NCBI RefSeq assembly: GCF_030466625.1
Contig: NZ_JADEVT010000001.1
Coordinates: 310,001-374,000, forward strand
Length of the DNA stretch: 64,000 nucleotides
From: Nocardioides sp. ChNu-153
GTDB taxonomy: Bacteria; Actinomycetota; Actinomycetes; Propionibacteriales; Nocardioidaceae
Direction of reading: 5' to 3'
Shown here in pieces: positions 27,736 through 37,723 of the stretch. The stretch's first letter is position 1. The number at the start of each line of letters is the position of its first letter. Under the pieces are notes generated by a model. The model saw only the letters and a program-made list of their open reading frames with translations, did no database searches and was not told the origin of the DNA. A program made the translations under genes and the position numbers.

Positions 27736-29478
27736 ATGACTGCGACGCGTCCCGGAACGCTCGGTCCCGAGGCGCGCGACGCCGCCCTCGCCGCTCTCAC
27801 CGCCTCCGGGGACGGCGCGACCGCCGGCGCCGGCGAGCTCGACGTGCTGGTGGTCGGCGGCGGTGTCGTCGGCGCCGGCACGGCCCTCGACGCCGTCACC
27901 CGCGGCCTTACGACGGCGCTGGTCGAGCAGCGCGACCTGGGCTCGGGCACCTCGAGCCGCTCCAGCAAGCTCGTGCACGGCGGGCTGCGCTACCTCGAGA
28001 TGTTCGACTTCGGGCTGGTCCGCGAGGCGCTCGAGGAGCGGGGCCTGCTGCTCACCCGCCTCGCGCCCCACCTCGTGCGTCCCGTCCCGTTCCTCTACCC
28101 GCTGCGCCGCACCCACGAGCGGCCCTACGTGGGCGCGGGCCTCGTGCTGTACGACGCCATGGCCGCCCTCGGCTCCTCCGACATGGGGGTGCCGCGCCAC
28201 CGCCACCTGTTCCGCCGGCAGGTCGCGCGCATCGCCCCGGACCTGCGCACCGAGGAGCTGACCGGCGCGATCCGCTACCACGACGCCCAGGTCGACGACG
28301 CCCGCCTCGTCACCACCCTGGCCCGCACCGCCGCCCGCCACGGTGCCCACGTCGCGACCCGCACCAAGGTGGTCGGGTTCCTGCGCGAGGGCGAGCGGGT
28401 CGTCGGCGTCCGTGCGGTCGACCTCGAGAGCGGCCGCGAGCTCGAGGTGCGCGCCCGCGTCGTGGTGAACGCCGCCGGGGTCTGGACCGACGAGATCCAG
28501 GAGATGGTCGGCGGGCGCGGCACGATGCACGTGCAGGCCTCGAAGGGCATCCACCTCGTCGTGCCCCGCGACCGCATCCGCTCCGAGGCCGGCTTCATCA
28601 CGAAGACCGAGAAGTCCGTCCTCTTCGTCATCCCGTGGGGCCGGCACTGGATCATCGGCACCACCGACACCGCCTGGGACCTCGACAAGGCCCACCCGGC
28701 GGCCTCGCGCGCCGACATCGACTACGTGCTGGCGCACGTCAACACCCTGCTGCGCGAGCCGCTCGACCACGCCGACGTCGTCGGGGTGTACGCCGGCCTG
28801 CGCCCGCTGCTGCGCGGGGAGTCCGAGCCCACCTCGCGGATCTCGCGCGAGCACACGGTCGTCACCCCCGTGCCGGGCCTGGTGATGATCGCGGGCGGCA
28901 AGCTCACGACGTACCGGGTGATGGCGAGGGACGCCGTCGACGCGGCCACCCCCTCGCTGAGCGCGGCGGGCGGCGCCGTGCGGGCCTCGATCACCGACCG
29001 CGTACCCCTGCTGGGCGCGGAGGGCTTCGAGGCGCGCTCCAACCAGCGCGTGCTGCTCGCGCGCCGCTCGGGGCTGCACGTCGCGCGCATCGACCACCTC
29101 CTGGGCCGGTACGGCGGGCTCGTCGACGAGGTGCTCGACCTCGTGGCCGCGCGACCCGAGCTGGGCGAGCCCGTGCCCGGCGCCGACGACTACCTGTGCG
29201 CCGAGGTGGTGCACGCGGTGACCCACGAGGGTGCCCGCCACCTCGACGACGTGCTGGCCCGCCGTACCCGCATCTCGATCGAGACGCCCCACCGGGGTAC
29301 CGAGTCGGCCCGGGCGGTCGCCGAGCTGGTGGCGGCCGAGCTGGGCTGGGACGCCGCGCGCGCCGACGAGGAGGTCGACCACTACCTGCGGCGCGTGGCC
29401 GCGGAGCGCCGCAGCCAGGAGATGCTGACCGACCAGGAGGCCGACGAGGCCCGCGTGAGCGTGACCGACCTCGTCTGA
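27736..29478 (+). CDS. glpD: Glycerol-3-phosphate dehydrogenase (FAD, respiratory)
   Basis: 580 residues from ATG 27736; GTG 27727 is in frame 9 nt earlier. The FAD site DVLVVGGGVVGAG starts near residue 36, followed by the GlpD hallmark SSRSSKLVHGGLRYLE. The C-terminal helical domain (TYRVMARDAVDAA... then ARHLDDVLARRTRISIE) is complete. It oxidises glycerol 3-phosphate to dihydroxyacetone phosphate at the inner membrane, passing electrons to quinone. It follows the nitrilase gene by 22 nt. No glpF or glpK is adjacent. Confidence 0.93.
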   Translation: MTATRPGTLGPEARDAALAALTASGDGATAGAGELDVLVVGGGVVGAGTALDAVTRGLTTALVEQRDLGSGTSSRSSKLVHGGLRYLEMFDFGLVREALEERGLLLTRLAPHLVRPVPFLYPLRRTHERPYVGAGLVLYDAMAALGSSDMGVPRHRHLFRRQVARIAPDLRTEELTGAIRYHDAQVDDARLVTTLARTAARHGAHVATRTKVVGFLREGERVVGVRAVDLESGRELEVRARVVVNAAGVWTDEIQEMVGGRGTMHVQASKGIHLVVPRDRIRSEAGFITKTEKSVLFVIPWGRHWIIGTTDTAWDLDKAHPAASRADIDYVLAHVNTLLREPLDHADVVGVYAGLRPLLRGESEPTSRISREHTVVTPVPGLVMIAGGKLTTYRVMARDAVDAATPSLSAAGGAVRASITDRVPLLGAEGFEARSNQRVLLARRSGLHVARIDHLLGRYGGLVDEVLDLVAARPELGEPVPGADDYLCAEVVHAVTHEGARHLDDVLARRTRISIETPHRGTESARAVAELVAAELGWDAARADEEVDHYLRRVAAERRSQEMLTDQEADEARVSVTDLV

Positions 29479-29514
29479 GGCATCCCGGCCCGCACCGGAC
29501 GGAGCGGCGGGGGC

Positions 29515-29539
29515 TTGACAGATCGCCGGGGGTTGTCAA
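29515..29539. promoter_or_regulatory. Inverted repeat TTGACA-N13-TGTCAA upstream of the SSADH gene
   Basis: Perfect 6-bp arms separated by 13 nt lie 60-84 nt before the start codon of the dehydrogenase. They could bind a dimeric regulator; neither arm is correctly spaced to act as -35 for the TACTCT box at 29587. Confidence 0.4.
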
Positions 29540-29586
29540 CTCCGGCCAATTGTTACCACGAGGTAGAACGGGAGACCGCGCTCACA

Positions 29587-29592
29587 TACTCT
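29587..29592 (+). promoter_or_regulatory. -10 box (TACTCT) for leaderless SSADH gene
   Basis: TACTCT ends 6 nt before ATG 29599, identical in sequence to the box before the SRPBCC gene at 99-104. No ribosome site precedes the ATG. Confidence 0.6.
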
Positions 29593-29598
29593 CGGTAC

Positions 29599-31215
29599 AT
29601 GAGCAACTCCACGCCGGCAGGCGGGCCCCTCGTCACGGGCCCCGGTGACCCCGAGCACGACCCCACCGCGGCCTACGCGCTCGAGCCGGAGCACGTCGCC
29701 TCCCTGACCGCCCGGCTCACCGCCGGCGGTGCGGACCCCGTGGTCACCCGCACCCCGCTCAGCGGCGCGCCGCTCGCGAACCTTCCGCAGTCCTCGCCCG
29801 CCGACGTGCGCGAGGCCTTCGTGCGCGCCCGCCGCGCTCAGGAGTCGTGGGCCCGCACGTCCCTGGCCCACCGCCAGGAGCTGCTGCTGCGCCTGCACGA
29901 CATCGTGCTCGACCGCCAGGACGAGATCCTCGACCTGATCGTGTGGGAGTCGGGCAAGGCCCGCAAGCACGCGTTCGACGAGCCGCTGCACATCGCGCTG
30001 ACGGCGCGCTACTACGGCCGCACGCTCAGCGACCACGTGCGCACGCGCCGCGTGCCGGGCGTCTTCCCCCTGCTGACGCGGGTCGAGGTCAACCGGGTGC
30101 CCAAGGGCGTCGTGGGTGTCATCTCGCCGTGGAACTACCCGTTCACGATGGCGCTGTGCGACGGCCTCGCCGCCATCGCGGCCGGCAACGCCGTGGTCGC
30201 CAAGCCCGACTCGCAGACGACGCTGAGCGCCCTGTTCGCGGCCCAGCTGCTCGACGAGGCCGGCTTCCCCGCCGACCTGTGGCAGGTCGTCGCAGGCCCC
30301 GGCTCCGTGGTGGGCTCCGCGATCATCGACCAGGCCGACTACGTGTGCTTCACCGGCTCGACGGCCACCGGCAAGCGCGTGGCCGCGCAGGCCGCGGAGC
30401 GCCTCATCGGCTGCTCGCTCGAGCTCGGCGGCAAGAACCCGATGATCGTGCTGCGTGACGCCGACGTGGAGAAGGCCGCCGAGGGCGCCGTGCGCGCCGC
30501 GTTCTCCAACGCGGGCCAGCTCTGCGTCTCCATCGAGCGGATGTTCGTCGCCGACCAGGTCTACGACCGGTTCGTCGAGCGCTTCGTGGCCCGCACCCAG
30601 GCGATGACGCTGGGGGCCACGCTCGACTGGGGCAACGACATGGGCTCGCTCATCAACCAGAGCCAGCTCGACACGGTGGTGGCCCACGTCGAGGACGCGG
30701 TGGCCCGCGGGGCGACCGTGCTCACCGGCGGCCGCGCCCGGCCCGACCTCGGCCCCTACGTCTACGAGCCCACCATCCTCGCGGACGTCACGCCCGAGAT
30801 GTCCTGCTTCGGCCAGGAGACCTTCGGCCCGGTCGTCTCGCTCTACCGGTTCAACGACGAGTCCGAGGCCGTGGCCCGGGCCAACGACGGGGAGTACGGG
30901 CTGAACGGTGCCATCTTCAGCCGCGACGGCGACCGCGCCCGGGCGCTGGCCCGCCGGGTCAAGTGCGGCACGATCAACATCAACGAGGCCTTCGCGGCCA
31001 CGTTCGCGTCGCTGCAGGCGCCGATGGGCGGCATGCGCGAGTCCGGCATGGGCCGTCGCCAGGGCGCCGAGGGCATCCTGCGCTACACCGAGACGCAGTC
31101 GGTCGCCACGCAGCGCGTCCTGCCCATCGCGCCGGTGCTCGGCCTGTCCGACGAGTCGTACGCCAAGCTCATGACGACCAGCCTGCGCCTGCTGCGGAAG
31201 ACGGGGCGGGCATGA
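29599..31215 (+). CDS. Succinate-semialdehyde dehydrogenase (NADP-type)
   Basis: 538 residues. Aldehyde dehydrogenase motifs: VISPWNYPF at 174-182, VCFTGSTATGKRVA, the general base Glu275 in LELGGKNP and the nucleophile Cys309 in NAGQLCVS. The active-site neighbourhood fits the actinobacterial GabD2/SSADH group that makes succinate from succinic semialdehyde. The N-terminal 60 residues are longer than usual. The stop overlaps the start of the GMC oxidoreductase (ATGA), so an oxidised alcohol/aldehyde pair is possible; the pairing may also be only transcriptional. Confidence 0.87.
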   Translation: MSNSTPAGGPLVTGPGDPEHDPTAAYALEPEHVASLTARLTAGGADPVVTRTPLSGAPLANLPQSSPADVREAFVRARRAQESWARTSLAHRQELLLRLHDIVLDRQDEILDLIVWESGKARKHAFDEPLHIALTARYYGRTLSDHVRTRRVPGVFPLLTRVEVNRVPKGVVGVISPWNYPFTMALCDGLAAIAAGNAVVAKPDSQTTLSALFAAQLLDEAGFPADLWQVVAGPGSVVGSAIIDQADYVCFTGSTATGKRVAAQAAERLIGCSLELGGKNPMIVLRDADVEKAAEGAVRAAFSNAGQLCVSIERMFVADQVYDRFVERFVARTQAMTLGATLDWGNDMGSLINQSQLDTVVAHVEDAVARGATVLTGGRARPDLGPYVYEPTILADVTPEMSCFGQETFGPVVSLYRFNDESEAVARANDGEYGLNGAIFSRDGDRARALARRVKCGTININEAFAATFASLQAPMGGMRESGMGRRQGAEGILRYTETQSVATQRVLPIAPVLGLSDESYAKLMTTSLRLLRKTGRA

Positions 31216-32930
31216 GCTTCGACTACGACGTCCTCATCGTCGGGTCGGGCTTCGGCGGCTCGGTCAGCGCCCTGCGCCTGACAGAGAAGGGCTACAAGGT
31301 CGCCGTGCTCGAGGCCGGCGCCCGCTTCGAGGACGACGACTTCCCGGAGACGTCGTTCGACATGAAGAAGTACCTGTTCCTGCCCGAGGCCGGCTGCTAC
31401 GGCATCCAGCGCATCGACCTCATCAAGGACTGCATGATCCTCGCCGGCGCGGGGGTGGGTGGCGGGTCGCTGGTCTACGCCAACACGCTCTACGAGCCGC
31501 TCGACGCGTTCTACCGCGACCCGTCGTGGTCGCACATCACCGACTGGCGCTCCGAGCTGGCGCCCTACTACGACCAGGCCAAGCGCATGCTCGGCGTGGT
31601 CGAGAACCCGGTGCGCACCGCGAGCGACGACGTCATGCTCAAGGTGGCCGAGGAGATGGGCGCCGGCGACACCTACCACCCGACGCCGGTCGGGGTGTTC
31701 TTCGGCGGGCCGGAGCACGGCGGCGCGGAGCAGGGCGGGGTGCACGTCGACGACCCGTTCTTCGGGGGCGCGGGCCCGAGCCGCACGACGTGCCGCAACT
31801 GCGGGGAGTGCATGACCGGCTGCCGGCACAACGCGAAGAACACGCTCGTCAAGAACTACCTCTACCTCGCCGAGCGCAAGGGCGCGGTGGTGCACCCGCT
31901 GACCACGGTGACCCGCGTGCGGCCGCTGCCCGACGGCGGCTACCGCGTGGACGCGCGGTGGACGAAGGCGAAGCTGTCGCGCCGCACCGCCGTGCGCTCC
32001 TTCACCGCGGAGCAGGTCATCTTCTCCGCCGCCGCGCTGGGCACCCAGAAGCTCCTGCACCGGCTCAAGGTGAAGGGCGACCTGCCGAACGTGTCCGACC
32101 GCCTCGGCATGCTGACCCGCACGAACTCGGAGTCGATCCTCGGCGCCCTGGCGCCCGACCTGTCGACGGACTACAGCAAGGGCGTGGCCATCACCTCGTC
32201 CTGGCACCCCGACGAGCACACCCACATCGAGCCGGTCCGCTACGGCAAGGGCTCGAACGCGATGGCGCTGCTCCAGACCGTCCTCACCGACGGTGACGGC
32301 CCGGGTCCCCGCTGGCAGACGTGGCTCAAGGAGCTGTGGCTGCAGCGCCGCCACGTCCTCGACCTCTACGACATGAAGCACTGGTCGGAGCGCACGGTCA
32401 TCGCGCTGGTCATGCAGACGCTCGACAACTCGATCACGACCTTCCCGCGGCGTACGCCGTTCGGCTGGCGGCTGTCCTCGAAGCAGGGCCACGGCGCGCC
32501 GAACCCGACGTGGATCCCGGTCGCGAACGAGGCGACGCGCAAGATGGCCAAGCAGGTCGACGGCACGCCGGGCGGCACCATCGGCGAGCCGTTCAACCGG
32601 CCGTTGACGGCCCACTTCATCGGCGGCTGCACCATCGGCGACTCCCCGGAGTCGGGCGTGGTCGACCCCTACCAGCGGATGTACGGGCACCCCGGCCTCC
32701 ACGTGGTCGACGGCTCGGCGATCTCCGCCAACCTCGGCGTGAACCCCTCGCTCACGATCACCGCCCAGGCGGAGCGGGCGATGGCGTTCTGGCCCAACAA
32801 GGGCGAGGCCGACGCGCGGCCGCCGCTGGGCGCGTCGTACGAGCGCGTGGACCCGGTCGAGCCGCGCGAGCCGGCCGTGCCGCCCCACGCCCCGGCGGCG
32901 CTGCGGCTGCCGATCGTCGGGGTCAGCTGA
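31212..32930 (+). CDS. GMC-family FAD oxidoreductase (ChoD-like)
   Basis: 572 residues, ATG overlapping the previous stop. FAD-binding GSGFGGSVSALRL at 11-23, a second flavin contact at AGAGVGGGSLVYANTLYEPL, and the GMC ending DGSAISANLGVNPSLTITAQAERA. A four-cysteine cluster C194, C197, C200, C204 (CRNCGECMTGC) looks like a ferredoxin [4Fe-4S] motif, which is unusual for GMC enzymes but seen in the mycobacterial ChoD relatives. The family contains cholesterol oxidase-like proteins; sterol activity is not established and no steroid genes are nearby. It would oxidise an alcohol. Confidence 0.87.
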   Translation: MSFDYDVLIVGSGFGGSVSALRLTEKGYKVAVLEAGARFEDDDFPETSFDMKKYLFLPEAGCYGIQRIDLIKDCMILAGAGVGGGSLVYANTLYEPLDAFYRDPSWSHITDWRSELAPYYDQAKRMLGVVENPVRTASDDVMLKVAEEMGAGDTYHPTPVGVFFGGPEHGGAEQGGVHVDDPFFGGAGPSRTTCRNCGECMTGCRHNAKNTLVKNYLYLAERKGAVVHPLTTVTRVRPLPDGGYRVDARWTKAKLSRRTAVRSFTAEQVIFSAAALGTQKLLHRLKVKGDLPNVSDRLGMLTRTNSESILGALAPDLSTDYSKGVAITSSWHPDEHTHIEPVRYGKGSNAMALLQTVLTDGDGPGPRWQTWLKELWLQRRHVLDLYDMKHWSERTVIALVMQTLDNSITTFPRRTPFGWRLSSKQGHGAPNPTWIPVANEATRKMAKQVDGTPGGTIGEPFNRPLTAHFIGGCTIGDSPESGVVDPYQRMYGHPGLHVVDGSAISANLGVNPSLTITAQAERAMAFWPNKGEADARPPLGASYERVDPVEPREPAVPPHAPAALRLPIVGVS

Positions 32931-33103
32931 CCCCTCGCGACCGGCCCGGACGGGGCCGCGGAACGGGGTGTGACGGCGGTCGCAAGTTTGTCGTCACCTC
33001 CCGTAACCGGGGGTCCGAGGGCTCGTTGCACAGGATGGGTCCGGCACGTTTGCTCCCTCCCAGCCCGGGCCCCGCGTCCAGCGCTGTCCAGCAGTCGCAG
33101 GAC

Positions 33104-33146
33104 CATCAGGGCCCGGCCACCCTCCCTCCCCGGCCGGGCCCTGATG
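33104..33146. terminator. Strong terminator-like hairpin before guaA
   Basis: CATCAGGGCCCGGCC at 33104-33118 pairs perfectly over 15 bp with 33132-33146, with a 13-nt pyrimidine-rich loop. No T-run follows. It lies upstream of the guaA -10 box and so should end the SSADH-GMC transcript. Confidence 0.7.
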
Positions 33147-33175
33147 CGTTGGCGGGGGGAGCGGCCGGGCCTCGC

Positions 33176-33181
33176 TAGACT
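33176..33181 (+). promoter_or_regulatory. Candidate guaA -10 box (TAGACT)
   Basis: TAGACT fits TANNNT and lies 57 nt before the guaA ATG, leaving a leader of about 50 nt, with CGAAAGG acting as ribosome site. No matching -35 is evident. Confidence 0.45.
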
Positions 33182-33238
33182 CGCGGGCGCCCGCGCCGCG
33201 GCGGCGGGCTCCCGCCGTACCCCCGCGAAAGGCACCCG

Positions 33239-34830
<1,592 letters not shown>

Positions 34831-34843
34831 CCCTCTGGGCGCG

Positions 34844-35260
34844 TCAGCGGCGCTTGGCGTCCTTGCGCGCGCGGTGCTTGAGCTGGGCGATCCGCAGCGA
34901 GCCCACGAGGGCGGTCAGCAGGATGCCCGCCGCCGTCGCGACGAGCAGCGCGACCGCCAGCGGCGTCTCGCCCTCGAAGCCGAGGAACTCCACCGTCGTC
35001 GTGTCGGTGTTCTGGGCGATGAAGACGACCAGCAGCACCAGGATCACGCCGAACGCGACCAGCGCGGCCCACAGGCCCCCGGCCTTCGAGCCGCGCGTCG
35101 GGTCCTTGGCGGGCCTACCGGGCTGCCCCGGCTGACCGGGGGCGGCGCCGGGCGTCGTGGGGGCGACGGGCCCGGTGCCCGGCGTCGTCTGCTGCGCGGG
35201 ACCCGGGGGAGGGGCCGGACGGCCGGGCTCGGGGCCCGTGGGGCTCGTGGGGGAGGTCAT
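34844..35260 (-). CDS. LapA-family (DUF1049) membrane protein
   Basis: 138 residues. A Pro/Thr/Gly-rich cytoplasmic N-terminal tail (1-55) is followed by two transmembrane helices (about 62-83 and 98-120) around the conserved FIAQNTDTTTVEFLGFEGETPLAVALL loop, which is the DUF1049 signature. The basic end KHRARKDAKRR is also typical. In gamma-proteobacteria LapA relatives help lipopolysaccharide assembly; the role in Gram-positive actinobacteria is unknown. Leaderless start: TACGTT on the minus strand ends 6 nt before the ATG. Confidence 0.87.
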   Translation of the reverse strand: MTSPTSPTGPEPGRPAPPPGPAQQTTPGTGPVAPTTPGAAPGQPGQPGRPAKDPTRGSKAGGLWAALVAFGVILVLLVVFIAQNTDTTTVEFLGFEGETPLAVALLVATAAGILLTALVGSLRIAQLKHRARKDAKRR

Positions 35261-35266
35261 CCGTCG

Positions 35267-35272
35267 AACGTA
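35267..35272 (-). promoter_or_regulatory. -10 box (TACGTT) for the leaderless LapA-like gene
   Basis: Read on the minus strand, TACGTT ends 6 nt before ATG 35260. No ribosome site is present. Confidence 0.55.
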
Positions 35273-35284
35273 GCAACCCCGGCG

Positions 35285-36481
35285 TCACTCCAGCGGCAGC
35301 AGCAGGTCGGTGTTCTCGGCCGCGAGCAGCACCGCACCGACGAGCGAGGCCCGCTCCTCGAGCTCGCTGAGCTCCACGGGGGTGGTCGCGACGGCGTCGA
35401 GCACGTGGCGGCGCAGCTCGCGGCGTACCGACTCCAGCAGCAGGTCCCCGGCGCGGGCGATGTCGCCCCCCACGACGATGACGGCCGGGTTGAGCAGGTT
35501 GACGACGCTCGCCAGGCCCCACCCGAGGTGGCGGCCGGCGTCCTCGAGCGAGCGCTGGGCCGACAGGTTGCCGGTGTGGGCCGCGGTCACGACGTCGTCG
35601 AGGGTCGCGCCAGGCAGCTGGTCGTCCATCATCGCGAGCACCGCGCTCACCGACGCGTAGGCCTCGAGGCAGCCACGGCTGCCGCAGCGGCAGACCGGCC
35701 CGCGCTCGTCGAGCGTCAGGTGGCCGATCTCGCCGGCCGCGCCGCCGCTGCCGTGGAAGAGCCGGTTGTCGAGCACGATGCCCGCGCCGATGCCCGAGGA
35801 GATCTTCACGAAGACCGAGCTGTCGCGGCCCCGGCCGACGCCGAGGCGGTGCTCGGCCAGCGCGCCGAGGTTGGCGTCGTTCTCGACGCAGACGGGCACG
35901 CCGAACGCCGCCTCGCAGACGGCGAGGGCGTCGACGCCGACCCACCCCGGCAGGATCGCCGCGGAGGCGACCACCCGCTGGTTGATCGGCGCGGGCAGGC
36001 CGGTGGTCACGCTGCGCAGCGTCGAGCGGTCGGTGCCCTCCTCGGCCAGCAGCTCGTCCAGGAGCGAGGTCGCGAGGGCGAGCCCGTCGCCGTACGGGTG
36101 GGTGGGGGGGAGGCGCTGGCGGCGCTCGCGCACGAGGCGACCGGTCATGTCACCCAGCGCGACCGCGACGTGGCTGTGGCCGAAGTCGACGCCGGCCACC
36201 AGCCCGGCCGACGCCGCGAGCCGCACGACGGTGCCGCGGCGCCCGCTGCCGGGCTCGGTGACCACCAGGCCGACGGCCCCGAGGTCGCGGATGATGTTGG
36301 AGACGGTCGCCGGGGCGAGCCCCGTGGTGCGGGCCAGGTCGGCCTGCGTCAGCACCGGCTCGTCCCCCGGGGTGGCCGCCGTGCGCAGCACGTCCAGCAC
36401 CCGGCGCTGGTTGGCGGTGCGCAGGGTGGACGTGGAGCCCGGCGAGGGCCCGCGGAGGTCGGCGGTGGACACGGGCGTCAC
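35285..36481 (-). CDS. ROK-family transcriptional repressor
   Basis: 398 residues. An N-terminal winged helix (LTQADLARTTGLAPATVSNIIRDL) is fused to a ROK sugar-kinase-like domain with AGVDFGHSHVAVALGD, GAAGEIGHLTL and the zinc-binding CRCGSRGCLEAYAS. It is divergent from an XylFGH-type importer, the arrangement of rok7B7 and xylFGH in Streptomyces, so a xylose- or related-sugar-responsive repressor is likely. Whether it still phosphorylates sugar cannot be judged. GTG start; repeated GTCGTCAAG arms lie upstream. Confidence 0.88.
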   Translation of the reverse strand: MTPVSTADLRGPSPGSTSTLRTANQRRVLDVLRTAATPGDEPVLTQADLARTTGLAPATVSNIIRDLGAVGLVVTEPGSGRRGTVVRLAASAGLVAGVDFGHSHVAVALGDMTGRLVRERRQRLPPTHPYGDGLALATSLLDELLAEEGTDRSTLRSVTTGLPAPINQRVVASAAILPGWVGVDALAVCEAAFGVPVCVENDANLGALAEHRLGVGRGRDSSVFVKISSGIGAGIVLDNRLFHGSGGAAGEIGHLTLDERGPVCRCGSRGCLEAYASVSAVLAMMDDQLPGATLDDVVTAAHTGNLSAQRSLEDAGRHLGWGLASVVNLLNPAVIVVGGDIARAGDLLLESVRRELRRHVLDAVATTPVELSELEERASLVGAVLLAAENTDLLLPLE

Positions 36482-36500
36482 CCTGACGGGTTACTCACTA

Positions 36501-36571
36501 GTCGTCAAGCAATGTCCACAAACCGCGCTCGTTCACACGCCGGAAACGATTTGCGTTCAACACTTGACGAC
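36501..36571. promoter_or_regulatory. Inverted GTCGTCAAG arms between the ROK gene and the sugar importer
   Basis: GTCGTCAAG at 36501-36509 and its exact complement CTTGACGAC at 36563-36571 face each other, each containing TTGACG, a good -35 hexamer, directed toward its own divergent gene. No clear -10 follows at 17 bp on either side. Either paired -35 elements or paired ROK operators. Confidence 0.5.
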
Positions 36572-36646
36572 AAAGCCTGTGAGGCACAACACTCCACTCG
36601 TTCCCCCGTCGGCAGCGCGTGCTGCCCGGTCATCGAGGAGAGAAGC

Positions 36647-37723
36647 ATGTCCACCAGATTCCACCGGGTCGTCGTCTCCACGGCCGCACTCGTCGTCGGT
36701 GCCGGCGCCCTCGCCGCGTGCGGTGCCAACGACGCCCAGTCCGGCGGCGGGGAGGGTGGCGGCGGGTCCACCATCGCGCTCCTGCTGCCCGAGTCGAGCA
36801 CCACGCGCTACGAGGCGTTCGACAAGCCGCTGTTCGAGGCCAAGGTCGCCGAGCTCTGCGACGACTGCGACGTCATCTACTTCAACGCCGACCAGGACGA
36901 GGCGAAGCAGACCCAGCAGGTCGACTCCGCCCTGTCGCAGGACGCCGACGTCATCGTGCTCGACCCGGTCAACGGCGCGGGCGCCGGTGGCATGGTCCGC
37001 ACCGCCCAGGACGCGGGCGCCGAGGTCATCGCCTACGACCGCTTCATCGAGGGCGCGGACTACTACCTGTCCTTCGACAACGAGACGGTCGGCCGCATGC
37101 AGGGCGAGGCCCTCATCGAGGCCACCGGCGACACCGGCGGCATCCTCATGCTCAACGGTGCCCCGAGCGACCCGAACGCCGCGCAGTTCAAGGCCGGCGC
37201 CCACGAGGCGATCGACGCCAGCGGCCTCGAGGTCCTCGCGGAGTACGACAACCCCGACTGGAGCCCCACGAACGCCCAGCAGTGGACGTCCGACCAGCTC
37301 GCGCGCTTCGACGCCAGCGAGATCACGGGCGTGTACGCCGCCAACGACGGCCAGGCGGGTGGCGTCATCGCCGCGCTGACCGGCGCGGGCGTCGACCCCG
37401 CGGCCCTGCCCCCCATCACGGGTCAGGACGCCGAGCTGGCCGCGATCCAGCGCATCGTCGCCGGTGAGCAGGCCATGACGATCTACAAGCCCATCAAGAT
37501 CGAGGCCGAGAAGGCCGCCGAGGTCGCCGTCGCCCTGGCCCAGGGCGAGGACGTGGGCGAGACCGAGGACTACGAGGGCGTCGCGTCCTTCATCTTCGAC
37601 CCGATCGTCGTGACCGCGGAGAACGTGGCCGACACCGTCGTCGCCGACGAGTTCTACTCGGTCGAGGACATCTGCACCGAGGACTACGCGGACGCCTGCG
37701 CCGCAGCCGGGCTGTCCTCGTGA
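36647..37723 (+). CDS. xylF: Sugar ABC transporter substrate-binding lipoprotein (XylF-like)
   Basis: 358 residues from ATG 36647 with GAGGAGAG upstream. Signal peptide ending ALAAC gives lipidated Cys25, then a Gly/Ser linker. The mature part is a pentose-type binding fold (IALLLPESSTTRYEAFDKPLFEAKV, DVIVLDPVNG, IAYDRFIEGADYYLSFDNETVG, GVYAANDGQAGGVI). These segments fit XylF/ChvE proteins that bind xylose or other aldoses. The stop overlaps the ATPase gene (GTGA). Confidence 0.88.
   Translation: MSTRFHRVVVSTAALVVGAGALAACGANDAQSGGGEGGGGSTIALLLPESSTTRYEAFDKPLFEAKVAELCDDCDVIYFNADQDEAKQTQQVDSALSQDADVIVLDPVNGAGAGGMVRTAQDAGAEVIAYDRFIEGADYYLSFDNETVGRMQGEALIEATGDTGGILMLNGAPSDPNAAQFKAGAHEAIDASGLEVLAEYDNPDWSPTNAQQWTSDQLARFDASEITGVYAANDGQAGGVIAALTGAGVDPAALPPITGQDAELAAIQRIVAGEQAMTIYKPIKIEAEKAAEVAVALAQGEDVGETEDYEGVASFIFDPIVVTAENVADTVVADEFYSVEDICTEDYADACAAAGLSS

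Larger units (their letters stand above)
32931..33238. other. 308-nt intergenic region between the GMC oxidoreductase and guaA
   Basis: No credible gene is present. It holds a 15-bp perfect hairpin (33104-33146) that probably ends the upstream transcript and a TAGACT -10-like box (33176-33181) for guaA. The region 32970-33000 has a weaker repeat GTGACG...CGTCAC. Nothing else was recognised. Confidence 0.7.

Noticed and set aside
29515-29520. TTGACA as -35 of the SSADH promoter
   Set aside because: It is 66 bp before the TACTCT box, far from the 17-bp optimum.
31212-32930. Cholesterol degradation locus
   Set aside because: Apart from this ChoD-like protein no steroid ring or side-chain marker gene (Kst, Hsa, Mce) is present in the window.
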